Source: Parietaria judaica (taxonomy: Eukaryota > Streptophyta > Magnoliopsida > Rosales > Urticaceae). Taken from it: DNA of 64,000 nucleotides. Below the pieces are notes generated by a model that was given only the letters and a program-made list of their open reading frames with translations, did not search any database and was not told the DNA's origin. Positions 20,406-33,984 of this stretch are shown in pieces. Both the position numbers and the translations under genes were made by a program. The first letter of the stretch is position 1. Each line of letters begins with the position of its first letter. The stretch is taken from contig OX940864.1 in assembly GCA_954871525.1 (NCBI GenBank), positions 24,484,001 through 24,548,000 of the forward strand, read 5' to 3'.

Positions 20406-23400
20406 AACATATTAATATAATGAAATGAGAAAGAGGTCATGCCCATGCATGTGATTTCGTAATTAAAAAATCTGGGACCCTTTTTATTTTGGTTAGTTTT
20501 ATGACCCTCCAAATATGAAAGCATCTTGAGAATTTGGACTAAGCTTAAGGGAAAAAGAAAGAAAAAAAAAAAGAAACAAAGACAACTTCTCATGCAGAAA
20601 CTTATAATTTTCGGTGGGGTTTTATAATCATCAATTCTTCACCATAATATCGAGGTCAAATGTTTTCAGCTTTGTAAAATCAGAAGCGTGAAATATTCAT
20701 TTTACAGAATAAAAAGTTTCTAATAATAAAAATAAAACATATAAAACAGAAACTTCTAATAACATTTGTCTAAATATTAAATCACAAAAAAAAAAAAAAC
20801 CCTTTAATATTGAAAGGAGGAAATGACGTGTCTGTGATCCAAGAATGAAAGCTATTTCAGTCAAGTTGAGATAATTAATTATATGAAAGGTGTCCAACAA
20901 TTACTGGTGTGAGCTCAAATAATTTTTTCGAAGGAAAATTTAGTTTCTATACGCTCTACTTTGATAAAACGGTCAAAATATATTATATAATTTGACAAAT
21001 TAACCATTGTTTTTTATATTTAATTTTAAAAAAAACTTAAAAATTAAAACATAAATCCTAAAATTTTCTTTTTTTTAGAGCGTCTCCCTCTCACTCTTGA
21101 TGATCCTATGCTTTGCCTCCTCGCCTCATGGATATCGGCTCATTAGTCATGGCTGCTATTTGGTCATGTTTCACATTTTTGGGTTCATGTGCTCCTTCTC
21201 ATTGAATGCTCGTCCGCTCGTCATTGTTGTCGGATCCCCGGGTTCAAGCTTTGCGAATTCTCTCCGCCGCCCTTAGATTTTTTTAGCTGGTTCTTAACTT
21301 TGATGTTGTTGTACTTTGTGTTATACAACTCTCTATTTTGTGTTTATCGTGATTCGTTGGTGTTTGTAATCTAATGGCGTTTGTAAAACTAAAATTTGTA
21401 TTGTTTTTTTTTTTTTTGGTATTATTCGTGTTTGTAATCACAACTCTATAATTAGTAGGTGTTTGTAAAATATATATATATATATATATATATTCATATG
21501 ATAGTTTTATGTTCTTGATATAAAGTAATTAGAAAAGAAAAAAAATAAAGTAAATATTTGAGGATATGTTTGACATTGCAAAAAAAAAAAAAAATTATAT
21601 ATGTATATATATTTAAGTTTATTATTGGGGATATTAAAGACCGGTTGATGACAAAGCAAATAAAAAGAGTTAAAAATTAGGGAAATATCCTTTTATTTTC
21701 ATGACAACAGAAAAAGAAATTGATTGGACCAAATATACTCGACATAAGTACCACATGTCGGCAAGAAGATTCATGATATTAGATATTTTATATTTTAATT
21801 AAAAAAACGTTTACTTTAATACTTTTAGGATAGAATTTAGGAGTGCTTCATCACAATCTTCAAATAATAATAAAGATCAGCTTAGTCATAAATCATAATT
21901 AATCTTAATTCGATAATAGTAGTTTAATTGGGATTACGTCTCTAAATTTAGTTTGTCTTCTATTGAATAGGATTATAATAAAGATGATTATTCAATTTCA
22001 AACTTCATATTAAGAGTGACACAATACAATACATATGGTCCACAAAAAGATTGTCAAACTATAAGATTGTGAAACATTTTTGGATATTATATAAAGCATA
22101 AACCATTCTGATTACTAGATAAAATTATATAAATATTTCGATGCAAAGATCTCGTAACTATAATAGTTCTTTTATATTTATATATAAAAAGTCAATAGCA
22201 AAATCTTCCTTTGGAGTATCGTAACTTGTAAAAAAAGGGTATTTTATGTGGTTTTTTGAAAAATAATAGACCGATTACTGTATTTTGATATTTTTATAAT
22301 AAAAATTGAATACTCTATTTTAAAATATGAAAACCGCAAACCGTATAATCAGTATTTGATTTCGGTTGCGGTAGTATCGATTTTTTTAGCACATTTACCG
22401 CTTCTAAGATCCACTATTAATAATTATTATACAAAAAAGTGATAGTCTCAAAATACATGAACAAAATCGATAGAGTTCTTACAAGTCCGTACAATATTGA
22501 AGCACGAAGTGGTAACTCAAAAGATAACTAATAAAAACAAGTTGTATGTTCTTTCTTCTTTATTTTAAGTTCCAAGTTTTTATTATCCACAATTACTTCA
22601 AATAGTTTTTACCATCTACAACTATATTATTAAACATATATTGCTAGAAAATAATTATTGGACAGAGGAGTAGATAAAAAAAATTATTTTCGAGATCGTG
22701 TTATATATAATTATTACCGATAGATTAGTGATAAACGGTATGCGGTTGCGGTTTTCATATGAAAATAAAAAATCTTATTTGAATATAATTCGGGTATTCG
22801 GTTATTCTTTGGTATATTCGGTTTTAACCGCATTTAAACGATTTGCTGTTTAATCGGTTTTTTATAATAAAAAAAAAAATAGTTAATGACTTCTTTTGTT
22901 GACCCCTAAAATTTTGTACACGGGTTCTTCTCATCGTTTTAAAAACTTAACATTCTTACTTACAACTTTGGCATGACATGTATAATGAAATTTTTCAAGA
23001 GTTGTGTAACTCAAATTTGTTTATTTCGTTAACCCTTCTGATTTTTCAAATGTTTGTGATGGAATTGGAAATAAAAGTGGGGTTTGAAAAAAGAAAAAAG
23101 AAAGTAAACTAGAAACTAATTATTAAACCTAATATCTAATTTTATGGTAATGATACCGATTACCAATTTGTTTCGGAGAAAAAACAACTACCCAATTGTC
23201 ACGCGGTAACAAAATTCGACTTCTATACATAAAAAGCGCAAAAAATTCCGGGTTTATCCGTGTTAAATCTCTATGAAAGACTTTAATTTTTTGTGCTAAA
23301 TATTGTGATTTCTCACTTTTTAACTGTTGCATAGTCGTAAAAATGTAATAACTTAAATGAATTTATTTGCCCGTGTGCAAGCTATATGAATCTTGATCTC

Positions 23401-23422
23401 TCGTCAAATACACTCATCAGTC

Positions 23423-23461
<39 letters not shown>

Positions 23462-23971
23462 TATGTGATGTATAAAAATACAAAGAAACTAATTTTGTAC
23501 TTTTATTTTTTATAAAAGTTCAATCTCAAGTTGACTGTGTCCTCCGGAGATTTTAATGATTTAGATATACACAAGAATATAATGTAAGAGACAAGCGATT
23601 TTCTATATTGAAATTGTGGATGAATTCGCTGTAAATTGGGCCTTGTATTACTAATTAATCACTTGAGAGACCTAATTCAGAATTATCTGTAATTTTCAAT
23701 TAACTCTATTTTAATGTGATTAATTTTGTAAATATGCATTTTTATTTAATGGTGTTGTTTATCGATTATTAATAAATGTTACTATGAAATACCATACACG
23801 AGAGCAAATAGCAATACTAGTACTACAAAACTACTCATTTCCAGTGTATATGAATGACTGGTGTAACACTGCCTCATCAAGTAAATGCGAAAAATACAAA
23901 CAAAAAGCGATCTTCTCACGAAGAACCTCCGTTATCATTCCGAAACAAAATCTTGTTGGAGCCGGCACCAG
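20406..23971. other. Intergenic DNA with microsatellites and MITE-like debris
   Basis: No gene is seen in 3.5 kb. A (TA)n run lies at about 21470-21492 and a longer (AT)n run at about 23424-23458. Around 22250-22870, GCGGTTGCGGT and AACCGCATTTAAAC-type motifs face each other and may be an old MITE; its ends could not be fixed. Confidence 0.55.
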
Positions 23972-26900
23972 TCAAAAGATCCACCATTTGCGCCGTTGAG
24001 TCCTCTGCGACAAAGTTAAGAGCAACTTAATAAAGAAATGAATTCGGTGTTTTGAATAGCCCGAATGGGTAATCGCTGCCTTCGATTAAAAAGATCAAAT
24101 TGATAAGTAAAACCGGAACAGAGAATTGGAATTAAAGATTTTCTGGTCCTGTGTCTTGGTCTTTTAGGATTTTCAAAATCTGTTTCCGGAATTGGGACCA
24201 CGGATACAACCGATTTCTTGCAGCAACTGCAAGCTGATTATTTATACTATGAAACCAAAAAAAAAAAAAAAAAACCAGTTTTACTTCTTCTCAGTAACTG
24301 TGACCGGGACAAAATCAGTTCTCGGGCCAGTTTTTTACTATAAAAAAACAGAAAACTCCAGATCAAATACATTTCATGCACAAAGATAACCCTGAAATTA
24401 AAATCACTTAAATATATAACCGGTCCAGGTATAATCATTTCAACACTAGAAAAGGAAGTTTGAAAAGAGAGAAACCTTATGCTTTTGATCTTGTGACGGT
24501 AGTATAATAGGCTGAGAAAGAACAACGTTGTCGCTATTCTGAGTGTACGAATGCACCTTCTCTTCCAGCATTTCATTCACCTGAAGAATTACACGAGCAA
24601 AACGATACTTCATTAGAAAGAAGATAAACGTATATATTTATACACAAATATTGTCATTTCAATTGATCATGGAAGTTTACCTTTTCATTGCGCCACAAAT
24701 TCTCCCACTGTGTATCTAAAATCTTGTCAGCAATTTCTCGCTGGGCATTAAGGAGGATAGTCATCTCATTTAATTTTTCGGGATCTTTCAGATCCTCATT
24801 GGTCCACGATGACGCATTTAACGGAAGGCTCAGCTCCTAAAATGGATCATATGTTAGTAGGTATAAACCACCATAATTAGGAATAACTTATGTATAGTCT
24901 AAAGTACTTGTTCTTCTTTGTTTTACACTATAAAAATTATTAGCCGTGCGTGTTGTCGTAGTTTCCTATATTTTCTTTGTAGTAATAGTAGTAGTTTCCT
25001 CTCATAACTTGTAAATGGTGGCATTTCCGTCATGATTGTTGATAATCGACAGTTTCAATCAAATTTTGAATTACTTGCAATGACACATATTAAAATTTGG
25101 GGACAAGATTATCGTAATTGTATTAACATGGATGGTTGGTAGCTTAGAATCTAACTGTTGATTTTCGAACGAAACTGCTATAAAGATAAATTTAATGGGG
25201 GAAACTGCGACAGCACGAGAAGTTCAGTGGCATGGATGCAAAAACGCAATTTATTTTTACACTAGGTGAAAAAAAAAAGTGTATCAAAAAATTGTTTGCT
25301 TAGTGTTGGAAACCAGAGCAGGCTAAACAACTTACACCCCAATCTTTCGGCCTCGGTGGAGGATCGATTTTCATCACTTCTGCTTCGAGCGTCTTTCTCG
25401 CTTTGTAGTACGGAATATTTTTCACTACAACAGGGTCACTTCTGGCACGGGCAGGATCTAAAGAGATTAAAGCCTGGTGCAATTGAAGAATATCCACATC
25501 AATTTTTTCTCCACAAGATATTTTATACTATATACTAGACAAAATATTAATGAAGCACAGTACTAATAATATCTGCATTTCAATTTCATATGTATGACAA
25601 TTACCATCTTGACCTTACCTCCTGCAAGTGCTCCCATCCGGGTTTCCGTTTAGCCACCTCATCACGAAGTTGATCATAACGCATGGATTCCTAACCAAAG
25701 AACAAATAGATTCATTGTTGTAAGAGAATAAAAAAACAAAACCCAATTGTATGAAAAAAACATAACAAAAAAAAAAAAAACTAACTACCTTGTATTGCCA
25801 CCAAACTTTCGCTTTGGTGTCATTGTCGTATTCGAAACCGCCCACAACCTCGGGCAACGTAAATAGCCAAAAGGCAGCAATGCTAGGATCCTTCATGCTC
25901 TCAACTATATGCTGCAATAATTGCAGAATCGATATATATTAGATTTAAACAAGAATTCAAAATTTATACCGATTTTACTAATTGTAACAGAAGAATAAAA
26001 ATTCAGGGAATTGAACAGCTTGTGCAATGAGATTCTTCTTTGCTTCTTAGCAAAATAAACCCTAAATTGCCCACATTATACTCTACTACTGCAAAAAGTA
26101 ATTATAGCTTTGATCTCTAATCGCCTGTAATATTGATAGGATCCTGGATTGAAATCAAACACAAATCAACCCAATTCGGCCAACGAAAATTCACCAAGGT
26201 GATGAATTCCCTTTACTCTTTATAATGAATGAATAATGAATTACATATAAAAAATAGCTCTCCTTTGAGAACAAGGTCGGGCGGTCTTCGTATCACGCTA
26301 AGAGAAAGATAAATCAAAGGAAGCATGGATACCCAAAAAGCCCCAAGGTGGGTGCCCATGGGTGACTGTAAACCCTAACGACAGAACCAAGGAACTGAGC
26401 GAAAGATCCTTAAAGATGTATATAAAGCCTAAAGACATAGACTATATAAACAAGGCTAGGAGATGGTTTTGGCCTTCCTACGTCGATAGGTGATTATGGC
26501 GGTTCCATCATATATTGATTCATGTTTTGTATGAAACTGAGCAGTATTACCACTTCAAGTAAACGACAACTGAAGAAAAAAAGTAAACGAGATTATATAC
26601 TAGCCTCATAAGGATAATCCATCTTTTTCAATGCATTGTAGGCTTTCCAAGGAGGCTCCATAATCTGCATGAACACAACAATGGTAACTTTATAAATCAA
26701 AAGTGACATTAAACAACAATATTAACAAAATGAAAAAGATCTCGTCTCAAACTCACGTCATCTGCAGAAATCGCAAGTTTTAGTTTGCCTTTGCACTCCG
26801 GACACGTCATTACACCCTGCGGTGCTCAAACATCAGCTCATTTAAACTCTAATATTACTATTTTGCTGTGCTGATCAGTAAAATTTATATAGATTCTCAA

Positions 26901-28425
26901 CATGGTCCAAGCTCCAAATACAAAATCACGATCGACGTACTATGTCAGTTTTCATACTTATCTACGTATCTAAGATATGCACAAACAAAATGAACAGAGA
27001 TTTTACAGTGCCATCACATGTTGGACAATCTTTTGACGGCAATGGTGAATGAAGATCGATGGCAGATGGAAGGTGAACCAACTCAGCACGGTTATTGGCA
27101 ATGGCATCTGCAATAGATTCAGCCGTTGGCTTCTCCCCACTGCATAAATATAAATATTAAAAAGAATAGAAATGGCAAACTAATAATAATATGCTTTGAT
27201 TAGTTAGGTTACACCCCGTTTAAGAATAAACTAAACTCTTATTGAAATTGCAATCAGTTAACTTATGGTTTAAGCTAATCTTACACAAGAAGTTCGGTTA
27301 TTTAACTTTTCTATCTATTTACCGATTTGAGAAGAAAACAGAACGTGACTCATAACTTGTAAGTTTCAATCTAAATGAGCCGAACCAAAACGGCAAAGTG
27401 CCTACCTCTTCAAGCGGTAATTCTTCACTTGGTACCGCACCTTCCCTGATCCTCTGCACATAGTACAACGCAATGCATGCCATCCGTTGCAGCATTTACA
27501 GTCCCTGCACGTAAATGTCACTCTCAGTCTTAGATACCAACAAGCCTCTGCCCCAAACGAGAAAGCGCAAATTGATCACCTAGAAATCTATTATGTCTTT
27601 CTGTGTCTTTTATTATGTTTTATGTTAAAGAGAGACGGGTTTTGACTACTCTCGCTTAGGCGAATTGACTCAAGAAATCGTGCAGAAAGCTTCGGCCGTG
27701 TTCTCGTACGGTCTTTTTTTCTTTTTGCATGAATAAAGTATCCGGTAATGCGAGATTACCGCAGACGTGTTTGTGTGCGTATCGTTTTCAATACCGTTTC
27801 CCATCAGATACGCACATCCCACCCCGAATAATATACCATAGTTTACTTCAAAAAACATCAATTCAGTGAAATCAAACTAGTCTCAAGTTGCAAACTTGAC
27901 CATTCAATTTCGCATATGCCACCAAAATTAATGACTGAATTCTGTCTGACAACTCAAATTACATAACTAAAGAAATTCAGAGCAGAAAACAAAAAATCAA
28001 AAATTTCGAAAAACAGAAAATTAGTGCAGTGCAGAAGAAGATGGCGATTTCACCTCTGACAAACCACCTTCTTGCCGAGCTCCAAAGCTATGTCGTACGT
28101 CCCAAAAGTAGCCACAGCCTGTTGAAAGAAACAGAAGCGATAAGAGTGAAGAACCGAAGCGAAAAGGAAAGGAGAAAGAGGAAGAAGAAGAACGGACGAA
28201 AATGGAAGCGTAAGAGAGCTTGGAGAGAAGCTCGGGGAGGCCGAAGCCGCGGGGAGCGGAGCCGGCGATGTCGAAGGCGAGAGTGAAGGGAGAGAGGACG
28301 ATCTTGACGGGGAGATCGAGGAGGTCGATGAGGTTCTGGCCATAGCGATAGTTGAAGAGCTGGTACTGAATGTCTGCCTGCTTCTTCAGGTTGATGAAGA
28401 ACCTCTGCGTCCCGGTGGGGGACAT
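23972..28425 (-). CDS. DnaJ-type cysteine-rich (zinc-finger) domain protein, 12 exons
   Basis: Minus-strand exons by eye: 28425-28198, 28118-28054, 27504-27406, 27139-27007, 26816-26757, 26664-26605, 25911-25789, 25690-25619, 25473-25336, 24836-24681, 24580-24476, 24004-23972. Together they encode 423 aa with every junction in frame. I chose the ATG at 28425 because the frame upstream has no ATG. The Cys-rich module has four CxxC pairs (C100/C103, C111/C114, C169/C172, C180/C183) in CNGWHALRCTMCRGSGK and CPTCDGTGVMTCPECKGK. This is the zinc-binding part of DnaJ/BSD2-like proteins; no J domain is present. A conserved plant region follows (AAFWLFTLPEVVGGFEYD, KRKPGWEHLQEALISLDPAR, PPPRPKDWGELSLPLNAS). 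It ends in a basic tail with WWIF at the C-terminus. The first exon has a possible membrane-proximal hydrophobic stretch (VKIVLSPFTLAFDIAG). Plant relatives are often plastid proteins, but no clear transit peptide is visible. The intron after exon 6 has a GC donor. Confidence 0.85.
26100..26480. repeat. Repeat-like insert in intron 6 of the DnaJ-type gene
   Basis: This intron segment has a non-intronic look: GC-richer, with GATGAATTCCCTTTACTCTT and a following GAGAACAAGGTCGGG motif. It resembles segments at about 30110-30220 and 45600-45770, which share the layout AAT(T/C)CCC, then an A/T stretch, then a TCGAGAGC or CTCTCC motif. It may be an old SINE or LTR fragment; the boundaries are not resolved. 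Confidence 0.35.
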
Positions 28426-31400
28426 GGCTATGGCGATGCCGGGCAAGGAAGAGGATAGACTCAGTCACACCCAACTCGGTGTCATGATAAACAAGAAGAC
28501 TACATAATTGATTGGGCCTTTTCAACCCCAAATATTTATCGGTTTTCGCGGCATAAGTATCACAAAATATTTTTTTTTATGCGGTATATTTTAAATTTAA
28601 CTTCATCGTAGAAAAAGTTCTAAGAAATTAGAAAAATATTTTTTTCCTAAGAAATTTAAAAATTATGATTGGATTATTTTTTGGTTTTCTTAAGCTTTTT
28701 TCACGATTAAAATAAATTTTGGAATTTATAGCAATTTTTTTTAATAATTATTTTAGAACTTTTGCCACGCAAAAAATAAAATTATCGTGTACAATGAGAT
28801 ATTTCATCGTATTCTTGTTGAAAATATCCCTAATTTTCCATTCACATTAAAAATAAAAATCTTTCAGTTGTAAGCAGCTTATAACTTGTTTAGGGTGTGT
28901 TTAATCAATTTGCTGCTTTTGTCCATATTTCTAAACATCTTGAATAAGTAGGGTTATTTTTATCGCTTCCTGCTAGTCTTATTACTTAGAATATTACTTA
29001 TGATTTATAATTAATCAACAAAAATATATTTGATTAAGTAATGCATTGCTCATAAGTTAATATCTTTGTCTTTTTTAACACGGAGAGAGTATTGTGCAAC
29101 GGTTTGAACCCACGTCCCCGTTCATTCCTCGTCTCCTCGCCACCCTTTGCACTTAGTTCGAAGCCATTTACGGCACACCACCTCCACGTCTGTCCAGGTA
29201 GCCTCCGTTCCCCCTTCGTGTTTGGCTCCGAGCACTCTGTGGGATGCCGCCCTCAAGTCCTAAGTGCGCGCCGGAAAGCCTTTGATCCTCGTAGTTAACG
29301 GTGTGCCACCTAATTCGGGTCATATGTACACACTAGGCAGACATCGTTCCCCGCACCAAACGCCTTAGAGATTAGCTCCCCAACCACACACTCCTTAACC
29401 CCTTAAGGCAGTCTAACTCATCGGAAAAGGCCTTCGGGAACCTCGTCCCTAGTGACGGAAGGAGGGGGAACCCACAATCGGCCCCTGCCCTCCCTCATTC
29501 TCATTAAAATAATATATACTTATAATGTTTGTTTGTTACGGCTTTAATTAGTCGTGTAATCGCTAGTTTTGCCAAAGTTTGTTTCCTATTCAATAGGATA
29601 TTGAAGATAATTTAGGAAGTAGTTTTTTTAACTGTTTTCTCTTTGTTGATCCTTCCCGAAATGTTGTTCTTTTGGTGCGTGTTCTTTGGTAGGGATCTCT
29701 TTGTGGGAGCCAAACATATAAAAACCTTTTTTTTTCTTTCTTTCTGAAATAATGGTTTTGTTTGTGTTTATAATGGAGAGTTGTTAAAGCATCACCGCGA
29801 ACCTAATGAAGTTCCTAAAGCCCAACATGAGTGGAGGCCCAATAATCATAAAGTTTGATTAGCCTATTTGGAGTATAAGCCCATTTTAAGAAGTTCATTA
29901 TCTAGAATATTCTTAGTAAAGTTTAGAAATGTAAAATATCTAGAATTATAGAACATTAGATATTTAAAGAATGTCCTAGAAAGTTATAAATGTCTAGATA
30001 TTTTAGGAATATCCTAAAAGTATAGTGTGGTCCATATTATCTAGTCTCACTTATAAATACATGATGTATCCCGGAACAATAATCAGAATAAAACGCATCA
30101 AGAAAATTACCATCGGGAATCCACAAATCGTGAATCCCCTTTAATCTTTATTGAATAGAAAGATAACAAAGTCGAAGGTCAATCTTTCGAGAGCGAGGTC
30201 CGAAGCTCTCCCGATGATGGACGACGGCACAATTTCCAATACAAGCATGGCTCAACCATCGACCTCCTCTCCTTAAATTACCTCCTCTTCGTAAATTACC
30301 CTAGTCGACTTCTAGGTTAAGGCTCATTGACAACTAATTAATCCTAAAGCCCACCTCAAAACCTTATTGCTCAATTGAATTCAATTCCACTAATAAACCT
30401 TGAAACAACCAACGACAAAACCTAAGACTCCACTAAATAAAACAAACGACACCAAAATAAACCACGATAACAATTAATGGAGGAATATTAAAATAATATC
30501 TATCAATATTACCTCTTCACCCCGCCAAGTTTAGCATCCAAAAATTTCAAAGTGTAGTAATCTCTAAAGAGTGTCCACAAAATCCAAACACTTACTGTTG
30601 TAAACTCATCTTGAGTGGTCTTAATAAAAGTGTTCATGTTTCCAAAAAAAAAAAAGTTGTGCTCAATAAAAATAAATAAGTTCCTATTTTTTTCTCTTCA
30701 AGTAATTAAATTGAATATTTCTCTCCTCTCCACGTTCGTTTTACTCTGGACTCCTCTTCTTCTTTGATACGAAATTATTTTACATTATTTTAAAATTAGT
30801 TTTTATTAAATTTACTCAGTGCCTCTTCTATATTGAAAGGCTGGCTCCGTCACTATCCGTCCCCAAACAACAAAGAACACGAAGCGTCACAACCTTCTGG
30901 GTATTAACCTTTTATTGGACTCATCCTTCCTCGAGTCAAAGCCCTCAAAAGATCCCAACTCTTCAAGGCACAAATGTAAGGACTACGTTTCCCTCGGATA
31001 ATTGCCACCAACTTTCTCACATGGAAAGTTTGACACAAGGAGAAAGTCATCAACCTTTCTGAAGAATAATGAATAATGATTCGGAGGATATATATATATT
31101 GAGCTATTTTTTGGCTTGTTGGTTCGATGACACACGACAAGGTACTTCCTCGATCTCGACGCACTTTGGTGCAAGTGATTCAGATAATGCTTACAAAGAC
31201 TTTATGTTACCTATACTCGTACATTGTAGATCATCACCTATAAAAAAAAAAAAAAAAAAAAAAGAAAGAAAGAGGCCACTGGATCTCCCACGCAAGAGAG
31301 GAGCCTTCCTAACTAAGAATAGTTCGCTTGGATCCAAATAAACAAAAAATAAAAGAAAGAGAGAGAGAAAAAAGTGAACGGTTAGAATTGTGAGGGTCCC

Positions 31401-32490
31401 GATCACCAAGACACCCGCCATGTAAGAGCAATCAATCTCTCAACTTCTTTACGAAGAAGCCTCCCCACAGTCCGAGCATCATTGTTCTTAGAATTTATGT
31501 TTTCCTCATTTCGGGACTCGAAACCGACGCTTGTAAAATCTCTTCCGACCTCCCTTCCTCTTTGGGATCTTCGTGATCGTTTCCTACGTATACTCTCTCA
31601 TGTAATATTTAGTGAAAACCCCCTAGATCGAGTTGATACCTCATCAACGGTCCGAACAACGTAAAACTCGTATGTGGTTGCGGCTCGCTCGTATTATCTG
31701 ATTCTGTTCTGATGCATTTTTTCTTCATACTTTAAGAAGTTGGTTCTGATGAAAAAATCGAGTCAATAACATCAGTGTATAGCAAACCTTCTCCCTTTTC
31801 ATTCGACGCATCCCCCTCACATCACACCGTTGGTCAAACAAAAAGCAATGGAATATAGTTTGTTTTAATTGTCATTGTTTAATAATATTGGGTACTTATA
31901 TAGCAAACATAGATTTTGAGTACTTATTCCACAAAAAATTGGAACCTTAAAAGCACAATTTAGGCAACTTTAGTTTTTTTTTTATTATTATTTATTTGAG
32001 GGGAAACTTTAGGTTCTTATGCTGCAGATTTTTTTTTTTTAGATTTTCAAAAGTACGACTTTAACAACAATAGATCTTTATGCCGCATAAAAAAATATGA
32101 AACTTTTTTTTTTTGGCTAATCGCAAGAATGACCTTATTTTGGATCTGGTATATGTTTATACCCTCGGTACTGTTCACATGTTTGATTCATACCCTTCAT
32201 TGAACGAAGTGGGGCCCTTTATAGTTCGTTAGACTCGATTTTCCCTCTCCTCTTATTTTATTATTTTCTTCTCTCTCCTCGTTTTTAATATTATTTCTTT
32301 CCCTCCATGTTTCTCTCTCCTCTCTTATTCGTCTTCTTCTTCGATCCCCCAATTGCCGAGAAACCCTTAGCTCCCATTCTTTCTTCGCCGATTCACCGTA
32401 TTCCTTCTCTTCATCTTCTGCGTTACCCAGCCAATGATTAGCGAATCTTTCAGTTTGATTATATATCAAGAATTGACTCATTCGAAGGTG
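28426..32490. other. Intergenic DNA with TE fragments, no intact gene
   Basis: The first part is AT-rich. A GC-richer, non-coding island at about 29090-29490 (CCCTTCGTGTTTGGCTCC and similar) looks like a TE relic of unknown class. About 29780-30220 looks like an LTR fragment, with TTATAAATAC at about 30051 and repeated TCTAGA(A/T)AT motifs before it. At 30830-30860 the sequence AGGCTGGCTCCGTCAC resembles the end of a dTph1-type MITE. A long poly(A)-like run lies at about 31240-31262. Pyrimidine-rich DNA at 32240-32350 gives open frames by composition only. Confidence 0.5.
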
Positions 32491-33034
32491 TGTAATCAAG
32501 TAATTTTATTGTTGTTTTCAATTTCTGGATAAAATAGCGGTATGAATATATTATGTAGCGGTGCTGAGATCTGTAGGCCGAATGTACTCTATGGATCCTT
32601 AAAATATAAGGTAAAGTTAGCCCAATGTAATCAAGTAATTTTATTACTGTTTTCAATTTCTGGACAAAATATAGCGGTATGAATATCTTATGTATCGGTA
32701 CCGAGATCTGCAAGCCGAATGTACTCTATAAATCCTTAAAAAATAAACTAATATTAGCCCAGTGTAATCAAGTAATTTTACTACTGTTTTCAATTTCTGG
32801 ATAAAAAATAGCGGTATGAATCACTTATGTATCTGTACCGAGATCTGTGGGCCGAATGTACTCTATGAATCCTTAAAATGTAAACTAAGTTTAGCCAGTG
32901 TAATAAAGTAATTTTATTATTGTTTTCAATTTCTGGATAAATTATAGCGGTATGAATATGTTATTTAGTGGTACCGAGAACTGTAGGGCGAATTTAGTTC
33001 GTACTCTATGAATCCTTAAGTATAAACTCGGTTG
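32491..33034 (+). repeat. 136-bp tandem repeat (4 copies)
   Basis: Copies start at TGTAAT(C/A)AAGTAATTTTA at 32491, 32626, 32763 and 32899 (spacing 135, 137 and 136). Each contains TTTTCAATTTCTGGA, a TAGCGGTATGAAT phrase, and CGAATGTACTCTATG or a close variant. The fourth copy is the most diverged. Confidence 0.9.
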
Positions 33035-33126
33035 CAAACTTACCGCTACAATATATTATAATATAGTTGTATCCTATAAACCTATAGCAATTTAATTTAA
33101 GATTGAAGTAATTTTCCATTTGCAGG

Positions 33127-33465
33127 ATGGATTGTTACCATTTAATTGTCAGTTTTGGCGGAAAGTGGATTTTCAATAGATATTGGAATGAGTGGCTGTA
33201 GGAGGGAATAAGTGATACTGCAACTGCTTTAACAATTGAAAAGTCTGCTTTAAACAACATTTCTGATTTGAAGGAGTTGTTATATAAAAAATTTGATATT
33301 GTTCGACAATTTGATTTGAAGGTAACTTATTACCCAGGTGATCACAGTACTCAACCAATAGACATTGTTGATGAACCTGACTTCGAATCATATATTCGGA
33401 CACCAGATAGACCGTCAAGGTTGAAACAGCTGTACGTCGAGCTAGTGAAAAAAGGTATCTCCTGA
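33127..33465 (+). pseudogene. MuDR-type transposase N-terminal fragment (MULE relic)
   Basis: From the ATG at 33127 the frame reads a GGKW motif (SFGGKWIFNRYWNEWL), an in-frame TAG, then ISDLKELLYKKFDI, LKVTYYPGD and IVDEPDFESYI, ending LKQLYVELV. This is the order of motifs at the N-terminus of plant MULE transposases (a beta-grasp-like module before the MuDR domain). An AG acceptor just upstream suggests it was an exon. Nothing of the catalytic MULE domain follows, so it is a relic. Confidence 0.6.
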
Positions 33466-33569
33466 AGTAGACACCAGATATAACCGCTATTTGCAATGTG
33501 TATAACATAGCGGAAATATGTATCGTGATAATAATAATTCTAGCGGTATCGTATAATGGTAAGGTATTT

Positions 33570-33773
33570 AAATTTCAGGTTTTAGTCCTTTTCATTTTCT
33601 TGATGCCTCCGCTCTTGGTGAGTGTCAGTTGTGGAGGAAAGTGGATATACGATGTAGATGCTCATATGTGGGACGAGGTGCTTCATAGCATCGGCGGCTT
33701 GATGTCTCATGCTTTTTTTTTTTTTTTATGGAAACTGAACATTTCATTAACTGAATGTATAATGGATAATTAA
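33570..33773 (+). pseudogene. Second GGKW-containing MULE N-terminal fragment
   Basis: A short frame after a TTTCAG acceptor reads VSVSCGGKWIYDVDAHMWD, the same GGKW-type motif as at 33127, then decays after a poly(T) tract. It looks like a partial duplicate of the preceding module. Confidence 0.4.
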
Positions 33774-33984
33774 TTATTATTGTTATTACCGAGAATTACG
33801 CTTGTTACCGAGCGAGCGACCTTCCATTTTCAAATTATGCGCATGCGTTACCAGTGACAGTGATGGAAGTTCCTTCATAAAGAGTTATCGTGAAAGCCTA
33901 ATTGACTCAATCTCTAATACTTACTCATATTCTCTCATGGCCGACTCCATCAACAATGTCGATATGGCGTATTCCCGGTGCTAA

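Noticed and set aside
28029..28343. Arg/Lys-rich and Ser-rich ORFs near the first exons of the DnaJ-type gene
   Set aside because: They span the purine-rich first intron and lie in other frames from the conserved exons.
32197..32499. 100-codon Glu/Arg-rich minus-strand ORF
   Set aside because: It is explained by the pyrimidine-rich tract on the + strand; no conserved motif.
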